This document shows positions 15,801-22,406 of a stretch of 22,406 nucleotides of DNA, one piece after another; positions within the stretch are counted from its first letter, which is position 1, and every line of letters begins with the position of its first letter. Under the pieces are notes generated by a model. The model made no database searches, had not been told where the DNA came from, and saw nothing but the letters and a program-made list of their open reading frames with translations. This DNA is from G020353235 sp035528295. Its GTDB lineage: Bacteria > Chloroflexota > Dehalococcoidia > Dehalococcoidales > JAUYDJ01. A program made the position numbers and the translations under genes. The DNA is taken from positions 1 through 22,406 of the forward strand of contig DATKYY010000057.1 of the NCBI GenBank assembly GCA_035528295.1, written 5' to 3'.

Positions 15801-16652
15801 CGGGTTGAAGAAGAGGCTGCTTACCAGCTTCCGGGCGTTTTCCATATTAGGCGGGTCATTGGGACGCAGCTTGCGGTAAATGTCAATCAAAGCCTGAGAC
15901 TCACTCCTGACCAGGGGCTCGCGTTCCATGGTTGTTTTGATAAACTGGTGCTCATCGGAGTTGTCCTCGGGGAAAAGACCGAGTAACTGCTCATCATCGC
16001 TGTAGCCAATGGCTCGCAGCAAGGTAGTAATTGGAATTTTGCGCCGGCCGTCTATTTTGGCTGAGATTACATTGCGGTTGCTGCTCTCAAACTCCAGCCA
16101 GGCACCCCGGCTGGGCACGAGCTTTGCCCGGCATAGCTCCCGGCCACTGGTGGCATCTTCTTCGGCAGTGAAATAGACACCCGGAGAGCGCAGCAACTGA
16201 CTGACCACCACCCGCTCTGCCCCGCTGATAATGAAGGTGCCGCCGGCGGCCATCAGGGGGATATCACCAAAGAAGATGTCCGTCTCTGAGATTTCACCGG
16301 TTACCTTAATCAGGAGCTTCGCCCTGACATAAAGAGGCGCTGAATAGGTCAAGCCGCGTTCGCGGCACTCCGCCTCGGAGTGGCGAGGCTCACGAAACTC
16401 GTAGTCCACGAAGCTGAGCTCAAGCCGGCTGCCGGTGAGGTCCCGAATGCCGTGGGTGTTGCCTTCTGCATCTTTCTTATTGGATACGCCCTCCAGCAGT
16501 TCCCTTAACCCGTCCTCCTGAAACCACTGGTAGGAGCCCAATTGAACGTCAAGTAAATTGGGCACGTCCAGTATATGGGGCAACTTAGCATAAGATTTCC
16601 GACCAACAGTCGGCCTGCTCTGCCGAGCATGCGCTGATGAAACAAAAGTCAT
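12798..16652 (-). CDS. rpoB: DNA-directed RNA polymerase subunit beta
   Basis: The beta subunit (1284 residues) supplies the other half of the RNA polymerase active site. The rifampicin region [20 protein letters not shown] and [10 protein letters not shown] (about 401-430) keeps the drug-contact residues Asp408, His418 and Ser423, so no classical resistance change is visible. [14 protein letters not shown] follows, and the C-terminal core has the usual [20 protein letters not shown] block. After about residue 1207 the protein continues for about 77 residues as an acidic Glu/Ala tail that homologues lack, including a tandem 11-residue repeat ([22 protein letters not shown]). The ATG at 16652 has no good Shine-Dalgarno sequence. 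rplJ and rplL do not precede it; a formate dehydrogenase operon does. It is the first gene of a two-gene operon with rpoC. Confidence 0.98.
   Translation of the reverse strand: [1284 protein letters not shown]
12834..12890 (-). repeat. 33-base tandem repeat in the rpoB tail
   Basis: A 24-base core occurs at 12834-12857 and 12867-12890 with one mismatch, period 33. It encodes two copies of EESK(A/V)ID in the acidic tail of the beta subunit and keeps the reading frame. Confidence 0.85.
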
Positions 16653-16775
16653 ATTTAGTTCGACACCCTAACCAAAAGCAAAGTTTTGAATCTTACGTGG
16701 CGCCAAAAACAAACAGTAGTTATTGGAAGAAACCAAATAGGTGAAAAAATAACAAGAGGCACACCGTAAACTACT

Positions 16776-16804
16776 ATATTATCACTCTTCTCTATATTTG
16801 TCAA
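16776..16804 (-). promoter_or_regulatory. Promoter of rpoB-rpoC
   Basis: On the minus strand a consensus TTGACA (16804-16799), a 17-base spacer and TAATAT (16781-16776) preceded by TGA, an extended -10, form a strong sigma-A promoter. The start near 16769 gives a leader of about 117 bases. The gap 16653-16833 is AT-rich and holds no gene. AGTAGTT and AACTACT (16769-16775 and 16715-16721) could pair within the leader. No clear terminator for the upstream formate dehydrogenase operon is visible. Confidence 0.75.
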
Positions 16805-16833
16805 CATATATTTAAAGGTTTTTTGAAGTTAAA

Positions 16834-19497
16834 TTAGATATGCTCAACTCTGACGGCGCAGACCTTGAGCTCGGGCATTTTGGATATCGGGTCCAGGGCC
16901 GGGTTGGTCAGCACATTGGTCGGGTTTTCGGCAAAGTGAAAATTCATGGTCACCACGCCTACCGGTGAAACCTCGGTCAGCTCGGCTTTAGCTGTGACCT
17001 CTCCCCTTCTGGAAATTACCCTGACCATCTCGCCATCAGCAATGCCCAGAGCCGCCGCATCCTGAGGGTTTATCTCCACCAGGCTTTCCCCGAGGAAGCT
17101 ATTCAGCCCCTTTACCCGGCGGGTCATCGTCCCGGTATGGAAGTGGAACAGGCTGCGCTCAGTGGTCAGAATCAAGGGGTACTGCTTATCGGGGAGCTCC
17201 TTCGGCGGTTTATAAACCAGGGGCATAAACTTGCCCTTACCCCGGGTGAACTGCCTGGTGTGGAGAATGGGTGTTCCCGGGTGCTCCGCATCAGGGCAGG
17301 GCCACTGTAAGCCACCCTTTTCCAGACGCGGATAGGAGATGCCCCCATAGCTGGGGGTGAGGCGGGTAATTTCGTCCATAATCTGGGCGGGGTGAGCAAA
17401 ATCAAAGCCCTGGCTTCCCATCCGCTGGGCAAGCTGGGCGGTAATCCACCAGTCCGGCTTAGCCTGACCAACCGGGGCTATTGCCTGCCTTACCCGCTGT
17501 ACTCTACGCTCGGTATTGGTAAAGGTGCCGTCTTTCTCGGCAAAGCTTACCGCCGGCAGGACAACATGTGCCAGCCGGGCTGTCTCCGTCATAAAAATGT
17601 CCTGGACGACCAAAAACTCCAGCTTTTCCAGCGCGGCAACCGCTTTTTTCGCCGCCGGTTCACTCAGCACCAGGTTCTCACCGACCAGATAGAGCGCCTT
17701 GATCTGCCCCTGGCCGGCCGCTTCAACAATCTCGGTGATGGTCAGCCCCGGTTCGGCAGGCAGGTAACAGTCCCAGGCAGCTTCAAATTTAGCCCTGATG
17801 GTGGCATCGGCCACCGCCTGATACCCGGGGTAAACATCGGGCAGAGCGCCCACATCACAGGCACCCTGAACATTATTGTGCCCCCTCAATGGATTAACCC
17901 CGCTTGATGGCTTACCAATATTTCCGGTAAGCATGGCCAGGTTAGCCGTCGCCATCACATTATCGGTGCCGTGTGAGTGCTGGGTAATCCCCATGGCATA
18001 AAAGATTGATGCCGGCTTGTTGGTGGCATACATCCGGGCCGCTTCAACCAGCCGCTCCCGGGGCACGCCGGTAATACCCTCGACAAAGTCAAGGTCAAAG
18101 CCCTTCAGTGATTTCTGGAAGGCGGCAAAATTCTCGGTGCGCTCCTCTATGAAGCTGGTGTCAAGCCACCCCTCATCGACAATGACCCGCATCATACCCA
18201 TAAGCAGGGCAACATCGCTACCCGGCTTGTTTCGCAGCCATAGGTCAGCGTAACGGCAGAGGTCAACATCACGGGGGTTAGCCATAATGAGCTTGGTCCC
18301 CTTAGCCACCGCCTGCTTTATCATAAAACTGATTATGGGGTGACCGGCGGTGGTATTGGTACCGATAGCCAGGATGCAGGCAGCACCCAGAATCTCATTT
18401 ATGGAGTTGGTCATGGCGCCACTGCCGAAGCTCTGCCCCAGCCCGGCTATGGTAGGGGCATGGCACAAGCGAGCACAGTGGTCAATATTGTTGGTGCCGA
18501 GCACCGTCCGGGCAAATTTCTGAATAACATAGTTGTCCTCATTGGTACTCTTGGCTGAAGAAATCACGGCTAATTGGTCGCCCCGGTAACGGGCCAGTTT
18601 GCCGGTAACCAGGTCCAGGGCTTCTTCCCAGGTTGCCTCGACGAACTCCCCGTTTCGCCGCACCAGCGGGGTGGTCAAGCGCTCCGGGTGGTTGACCACC
18701 TCGGCAATGCCGTAGCGCCCCCTGACACAGAGCCAGCCCTTATTGGTAGTGCCTTCCCTCTCGCCCCTGACATTAGTTACCCGGTTATCGTCAACACCGA
18801 GATACATCTGGCAGCCAACACCACAATAGGGGCAGGTAGTCAACACCTCCCGCTTTGGCTCTCCGGCCTCTTTCGGCGACAGGGCACCGGTGGGGCAGCG
18901 GACCACGCACTCGCCACAGGACTTGCAGATTGAGTCCATCAGCGCTTCATCGGCAAAGGTAGCCACCTTGCTTTCGTAGCCACGATAAGCCAGGTCAATC
19001 GCCCCGGCACAGGTTACCTCATTACAGGTACGGACACACTTGGCACAGAGGATGCACCGGTTCGGGTCAAAGTCGAAAAAGGGGTTGGAGGCATCAACGG
19101 CCAACGTCCGGGCTGTCCGGCGCAGGGACGGCCGGTCAATACCGAGATAGGCAGCCACCTTGGGCAGGTCGTAGTTCTGATTCCGGGGGGAGGTGAGGTA
19201 GTCCTCGGGAAGGTCAGCCAGGATTAGCTCCACCGCAGTGCGGCGCACCTTATTGATGGCGGCCGTCTTGGTATACACCACCATTCCCTCGGTGACCGGG
19301 GTGGTGCAGGCGGTAACCAGATTATGAGAGCCCTGAATTTCAACCACACAGAGACGGCAACTCCCGTAGGGTTTCAGGTCAGCGTCATGGCACAGATTGG
19401 GGAGGTAGATATCAGCCGCCTGGGCTGCTTCCAGTATCGTCATCCCCTCTTTTGCCCTTATTTGCCGACCATCAATAACCAGGGAAACTGCTTCCAT
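16834..19497 (-). CDS. fdhA: Formate dehydrogenase alpha subunit (molybdenum/tungsten, cysteine type)
   Basis: The catalytic subunit (887 residues) oxidises formate to CO2, or the reverse, at a bis-pterin Mo/W centre in the cytoplasm. Domains in order: [2Fe-2S] ferredoxin (C36, C47, C50, C64); a linker that in relatives holds a His-Cys3 [4Fe-4S] cluster; a two-cluster ferredoxin domain (C148/C151/C154/C158 and C191/C194/C197/C201); the pterin domain with its own [4Fe-4S] cluster (C222, C225, C229, C257); catalytic Cys345-His346 in the ARLCHAPTIAGLGQSFGSGA context; and the C-terminal pterin-binding fold to residue 887. Cys, not selenocysteine, is used. All four ligands of the His-Cys3 site are replaced (about 97-109). 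No Tat signal is present. It is the last gene of the operon, 24 bp after the NuoF-like gene, with a duplicated ribosome site. Confidence 0.93.
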   Translation of the reverse strand: MEAVSLVIDGRQIRAKEGMTILEAAQAADIYLPNLCHDADLKPYGSCRLCVVEIQGSHNLVTACTTPVTEGMVVYTKTAAINKVRRTAVELILADLPEDYLTSPRNQNYDLPKVAAYLGIDRPSLRRTARTLAVDASNPFFDFDPNRCILCAKCVRTCNEVTCAGAIDLAYRGYESKVATFADEALMDSICKSCGECVVRCPTGALSPKEAGEPKREVLTTCPYCGVGCQMYLGVDDNRVTNVRGEREGTTNKGWLCVRGRYGIAEVVNHPERLTTPLVRRNGEFVEATWEEALDLVTGKLARYRGDQLAVISSAKSTNEDNYVIQKFARTVLGTNNIDHCARLCHAPTIAGLGQSFGSGAMTNSINEILGAACILAIGTNTTAGHPIISFMIKQAVAKGTKLIMANPRDVDLCRYADLWLRNKPGSDVALLMGMMRVIVDEGWLDTSFIEERTENFAAFQKSLKGFDLDFVEGITGVPRERLVEAARMYATNKPASIFYAMGITQHSHGTDNVMATANLAMLTGNIGKPSSGVNPLRGHNNVQGACDVGALPDVYPGYQAVADATIRAKFEAAWDCYLPAEPGLTITEIVEAAGQGQIKALYLVGENLVLSEPAAKKAVAALEKLEFLVVQDIFMTETARLAHVVLPAVSFAEKDGTFTNTERRVQRVRQAIAPVGQAKPDWWITAQLAQRMGSQGFDFAHPAQIMDEITRLTPSYGGISYPRLEKGGLQWPCPDAEHPGTPILHTRQFTRGKGKFMPLVYKPPKELPDKQYPLILTTERSLFHFHTGTMTRRVKGLNSFLGESLVEINPQDAAALGIADGEMVRVISRRGEVTAKAELTEVSPVGVVTMNFHFAENPTNVLTNPALDPISKMPELKVCAVRVEHI

Positions 19498-19527
19498 TTA
19501 TACCTCTTATACTTATACCTCTTACTT
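19498..19527 (-). repeat. Duplicated ribosome-binding site before fdhA
   Basis: Two copies of a 15-base unit (minus strand core TAAGAGGTATA; plus positions 19499-19509 and 19514-19524) lie in tandem between the NuoF-like gene and fdhA. The near copy puts AAGAGG five bases before the ATG; the far copy overlaps the stop codon of the upstream gene. Confidence 0.7.
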
Positions 19528-21207
19528 AATCAAAGCCGGGCATACCCCGGTCGGGCAACGATGCTCGATAATATGTGCCTCAAGTTCCTTACGGAAGTAA
19601 CTCAACAGGCCCACAATGGGACCGGCGATACCACCACAGAGGGGGCATAATGAGCCAATTGCCACTGACTCGCTGAGCTCGGCAAGCAGGTTAATATCCT
19701 CGGGCTTGCCCTGCCCACTGGTGGCATCCTGAAAAATGCTCAGTACCTGCTTGGTGCCCAACCGTCCGATGACACATTTGCCACAACTTTCGCTGTAAGC
19801 AAAGGACATCATCATGCTAACCAGGTCAACCACACAGGCAGTCTCATCGAGAACCACCAGACCACCACTGCCCACCCGGCTGCCAATGCTGACCAGTCCC
19901 TCAAAGTCAATCGGCTGGTCAATCAGACTGGCCGGTATCAGACCGAGCATAGCTCCACCCGGCTGAAGTGCCTTGAGCCGGCAACCGTCGCTGATACCGC
20001 CACCAATCTCTTCCACCAGCCTTCTCAGCGGCATGCCAAAGGGGACCTCAACGATACCGGTACAGGCAATATTGCCGCTAAGGCTAAATAGTTTGGTGCC
20101 CTTGCTGCCTCCGGTGCCAATGCTGGCATACCAATCGCCACCCTTCTCAATAATGGCCGGGACATTGGCCAGGGTTTCGACATTATTGACATTGGTTGGC
20201 CTTCCCCACAAGCCATGATAGACCGGATAGGGCGGACGGACCCGGGGCACCCCCCGACCCCGCTCTATTGACTCGATTAAGGCGGTCTCCTCCCCACTCA
20301 CAAAAGCGCCGGCGCCACGCCTGATTTCCACCTTAAAACTGAAGCCCGAATCAAGGATATTGTCCCCTAATAAGCCATACTCCCTGACCTGCTCCAGGGC
20401 AACTTTGAGCCGCTGCATAGCCAGCGGGTATTCATCACCGATATAGATATAGCCTGCCCTCGCCCCAATAGCGTAGGCGGCGATGAGCATTCCCTCGATT
20501 ACAATGTGGGGGTCGCTCTCCAAAAGGGCACGGTCAACAAAAGTGCCCGGGTCGCCTTCATGGGCGTTACATATCAGGTACTTTATCGGGTCGGGCGATT
20601 TACGGCAGATTTCCCACTTTAACCCGGTGGAGAAGCCGATACCGCCACCCCGGCCGCGCAGTCCCGACTTCTTGACCTCCGAAATCACCTCTTCCGGCGT
20701 CATCGCCAGTGCCTTGACCAGACCGGCGTAACCACCCCCGGCGATATAGTGATTGATGTTCTCCGGGTCAATCAAGCCACAGTTACGCATGACAATGCGT
20801 AGCTGGGACAGAAGCATGGGCAGCTCAAAAAGCCGGGGTATACCCTTGATGACGCCCTCGCCGACGGTACCCAGAGCCAGCTCGGGATGGGGGTTATCAC
20901 CGAGAATATAGTCCTCAATAAGCCGGGGGACTATCTCCGGGGTAACATCACCATAGAAGATACCGGGGCAATTCGGCTTGGTGATACATATTATCGGCTC
21001 GGCATAGCAGAGCCCGATACAGCCAATCTGAGTGACCGTAGCCTCAAGCTGGCGCTCGGCCAGTTCGTTATTAATCGTATCCAGCACCGCCAGGACACCC
21101 GCTGCCTGACCACAGGTAGCGGTACTGACCAGGATGTGTGGTTTATCGCTCTGTTGCAGAGCTTCCCACTCTGCTATTGCCCGACTTTTTATCTTATTAA
21201 AGGTCAT
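19522..21207 (-). CDS. nuoF: NuoF/HydB-like flavoprotein subunit of the formate dehydrogenase
   Basis: A NuoF-type subunit (561 residues from ATG 21207) that should bind FMN and NAD(P) and exchange electrons with FdhA. Numbering here is from the TTG at 21222, five residues earlier. The N-terminal thioredoxin-like domain has C37, C68 and C72, three of four [2Fe-2S] ligands. FMN/NAD motifs are GLRGRGGGIGFSTGLKW (187-203), CNAHEGDPG (218-226), GAGAFVSGEETALI (303-316) and NNVETLANVP. The cluster motif SCGKCVIG lacks the third Cys of CxxCxxC, but CPLC (526-529) offers one more than normal. The protein stops at HRCPTGVCPALIK, where HydB relatives continue into a ferredoxin domain. ATG at 21207 has GAGG seven bases upstream and is preferred to the TTG. 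The gene lies 19 bp after the NuoE fusion. Confidence 0.9.
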   Translation of the reverse strand: MTFNKIKSRAIAEWEALQQSDKPHILVSTATCGQAAGVLAVLDTINNELAERQLEATVTQIGCIGLCYAEPIICITKPNCPGIFYGDVTPEIVPRLIEDYILGDNPHPELALGTVGEGVIKGIPRLFELPMLLSQLRIVMRNCGLIDPENINHYIAGGGYAGLVKALAMTPEEVISEVKKSGLRGRGGGIGFSTGLKWEICRKSPDPIKYLICNAHEGDPGTFVDRALLESDPHIVIEGMLIAAYAIGARAGYIYIGDEYPLAMQRLKVALEQVREYGLLGDNILDSGFSFKVEIRRGAGAFVSGEETALIESIERGRGVPRVRPPYPVYHGLWGRPTNVNNVETLANVPAIIEKGGDWYASIGTGGSKGTKLFSLSGNIACTGIVEVPFGMPLRRLVEEIGGGISDGCRLKALQPGGAMLGLIPASLIDQPIDFEGLVSIGSRVGSGGLVVLDETACVVDLVSMMMSFAYSESCGKCVIGRLGTKQVLSIFQDATSGQGKPEDINLLAELSESVAIGSLCPLCGGIAGPIVGLLSYFRKELEAHIIEHRCPTGVCPALIK

Positions 21208-21226
21208 GCCAAGCCTCACCAACCGA

Positions 21227-22354
21227 CTACTTTTCTTCCCTCAGAATCTGCTTTACTTTAGCTATTTTCACACGCCCGTATATGCTATGGTCAACCGTCA
21301 TAACCGGCGCCAGGGAACAAGCGCCCAGGCAGGCAGTGGTTTCCAGAGAACTGCTCCGGTCAGCCGCCGTCTCCCCGGACTTAATACCCAGCTGCTTTTC
21401 CGTTTCACTCAGAATATACACCCCGCCGCAGGCATGGCAGGCGGTTCCCCGGCAAACCGTGATTCTCCGCCTGCCGCCGGGCTTAAGCCTGAACTGGGTA
21501 TAGAAGGTTGCCGTCCCGTAGACAGTGCTGTCGGCTAAACGCAAAAAGCGGGCTACCGCCTGCATTGCCTCCCGGGGTAGATAACCGAATGCTTCCTGAA
21601 CTTCCTGAAGAATGGGGATAAGGTCACTCTTATCATTACTGTAGCGTGATAAAATCTCGTCCAGCCTATCTTTAACACTCTGCGCCGGGTTGTTACCCAG
21701 TGATTTGACCAGACTCCAGACTATGGTCTCACAGAGCACATTGACATCCTCGGTGGCGAGATAATCGGTAATACTACGGTCAAATACGATGCTACCCCGG
21801 GGCGGAAACTCATCATCACCACCCCACAGGACAAGGGTTACCGGCACCCTGGGCAGAGCCTTAATGGCCACGGCGACATCGCCGTATTGAGCACTGACGC
21901 CGCCCAGCTTTTTAGCCACTTCAATCAGCCGGTAAGGCTCCCGGCTAAAATGGTCTAAGAGAGGCTTTATTGCCCTACCGGCAAAGGAAGGAAAGTAGTT
22001 TGCCCCTCCCGGTAACTCCTTATAAGTAATCATCTGATTGGAGAGGGGGGTACCTTTTGCCGAGATGAGATAATGAAGTAGCAGTATCTTTTCCCTTATC
22101 GGGACTGCTTCTTCACTACCCGGATACGAAATATCGATACCAGGCATCGAGATTAAACAGGACTGGTTCAAATACTCCAGAGTGATTAATTTCTTGGCCT
22201 CGCTATAGCCGGCGCCAGCCTTGCGGCACTGGGCTTTGACGTCTTTAATCTGGGCAAGCTGCTCACCGGCCAGCCGGTAAGCCAGCTTATAAGCCTTATC
22301 ATAGCCATACTCTCGACTTTTCTGGTCGGACAATATACGACTCTTTTCCGGCAT
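21227..22354 (-). CDS. DUF3786-NuoE fusion protein
   Basis: A 375-residue protein with two parts in one continuous frame. Residues about 225-372 form a complete NuoE-type thioredoxin-like [2Fe-2S] subunit, with DLIPILQEVQEAFGYLP, TVYGTATFYTQFRLKP and ligands C301, C306 (CRGTAC), C342 and C346 (CLGAC). Residues about 16-217 match my memory of DUF3786: a hydrophobic ILLLHYLISAKGTPLS segment, YKELPGGANYFPSF, IKALPRVPVTLVLW, DDEFPPRGSIVFD and YLATEDVNVLCETIVWSLV. DUF3786 has no known activity and occurs in anaerobes, sometimes with cobalamin or iron-sulfur proteins. NuoE alone is about 160 residues. As first recognised gene of the operon, it likely docks on the NuoF-like subunit and carries an extra binding or regulatory domain. 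The NuoE part is certain; the DUF3786 name is from motif recall. Confidence 0.85.
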   Translation of the reverse strand: MPEKSRILSDQKSREYGYDKAYKLAYRLAGEQLAQIKDVKAQCRKAGAGYSEAKKLITLEYLNQSCLISMPGIDISYPGSEEAVPIREKILLLHYLISAKGTPLSNQMITYKELPGGANYFPSFAGRAIKPLLDHFSREPYRLIEVAKKLGGVSAQYGDVAVAIKALPRVPVTLVLWGGDDEFPPRGSIVFDRSITDYLATEDVNVLCETIVWSLVKSLGNNPAQSVKDRLDEILSRYSNDKSDLIPILQEVQEAFGYLPREAMQAVARFLRLADSTVYGTATFYTQFRLKPGGRRRITVCRGTACHACGGVYILSETEKQLGIKSGETAADRSSSLETTACLGACSLAPVMTVDHSIYGRVKIAKVKQILREEK

Positions 22355-22356
22355 GT

Positions 22357-22406
22357 TTAAATCTCGAGCCAGGAGTGGGAATAGACTGTCTCACCGGTTA
22401 GCACCC
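22357..22406 (-). CDS. Possible C-terminal end of an upstream gene (partial)
   Basis: On the minus strand a frame enters from the right edge and ends with TAA at 22359-22357, two bases before the ATG of the DUF3786-NuoE gene. It encodes VLTGETVYSHSWLEI. The tight spacing is what an operon partner would show, but 15 codons are too few to identify a protein or to exclude chance. Confidence 0.3.
   Translation of the reverse strand, partial: VLTGETVYSHSWLEI

Noticed and set aside
18455..18470. Possible selenocysteine in formate dehydrogenase
   Set aside because: The catalytic position is an ordinary Cys codon (Cys345 in LCHAPT); no in-frame TGA interrupts the gene.
1..22406. CRISPR array, insertion sequence, prophage or tRNA gene
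   Set aside because: No regularly spaced repeats, transposase or phage-type proteins, terminal inverted repeats or cloverleaf-like segments were found by reading.

Overview
The window looks like a chromosomal segment of a strict anaerobe, most likely a Dehalococcoidia-type member of the Chloroflexota. This rests on a short (about 460-residue) bacterial Elp3 of the kind characterised from Dehalococcoides, a stand-alone rpoB-rpoC pair without rplJL directly upstream, a cysteine-type soluble formate dehydrogenase, and several small lipoproteins. I have no database match, so the taxonomy is inference. Nearly all of the sequence codes for protein. I see no tRNA, rRNA, insertion sequence, phage gene or CRISPR array.

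Layout. (1) 1-2106, minus strand: the 5' part of an unrecognised lipoprotein gene and elp3 (radical SAM plus acetyltransferase). (2) 2148-3912, plus strand: a Trm9/ALKBH8-like methyltransferase diverging from elp3 across 41 bp, a small zinc-ribbon protein, a half-size permease and a 4-oxalocrotonate tautomerase homologue. (3) 3946-4626, minus strand: a RimI-like acetyltransferase. (4) 4794-7596, plus strand: an ECF-type sigma factor translationally coupled to a membrane anti-sigma-like DUF5667 protein, then two lipoproteins (SIMPL family and chagasin-type protease inhibitor), closed by a strong bidirectional terminator. (5) 7656-16652, minus strand: ruvB, rpoC and rpoB. (6) 16834-22354, minus strand: a formate dehydrogenase operon (DUF3786-NuoE fusion, NuoF-like subunit, FdhA), with the possible tail of another gene at the right edge.

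How the parts fit. In eukaryotes Elp3 (in Elongator) makes cm5U at wobble uridine 34 of tRNA, and Trm9 with its zinc-binding partner Trm112 methylates it to mcm5U. Here a bacterial elp3 lies head to head with a methyltransferase carrying Trm9 signature segments, and a small zinc-ribbon gene follows. This is the best candidate in the window for an undescribed bacterial pathway.

The formate dehydrogenase appears built to pass electrons from formate through FdhA to a NuoF/NuoE-type flavin module. Its parts depart from the family pattern: FdhA has lost all four ligands of the His-Cys3 iron-sulfur cluster, the NuoF-like protein has rearranged cluster cysteines and an altered flavin loop, and NuoE is fused to a DUF3786 domain. 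Other points are a ruvB leader whose strong ribosome-binding site faces an AUA codon rather than AUG, and acidic tails on both large RNA polymerase subunits.
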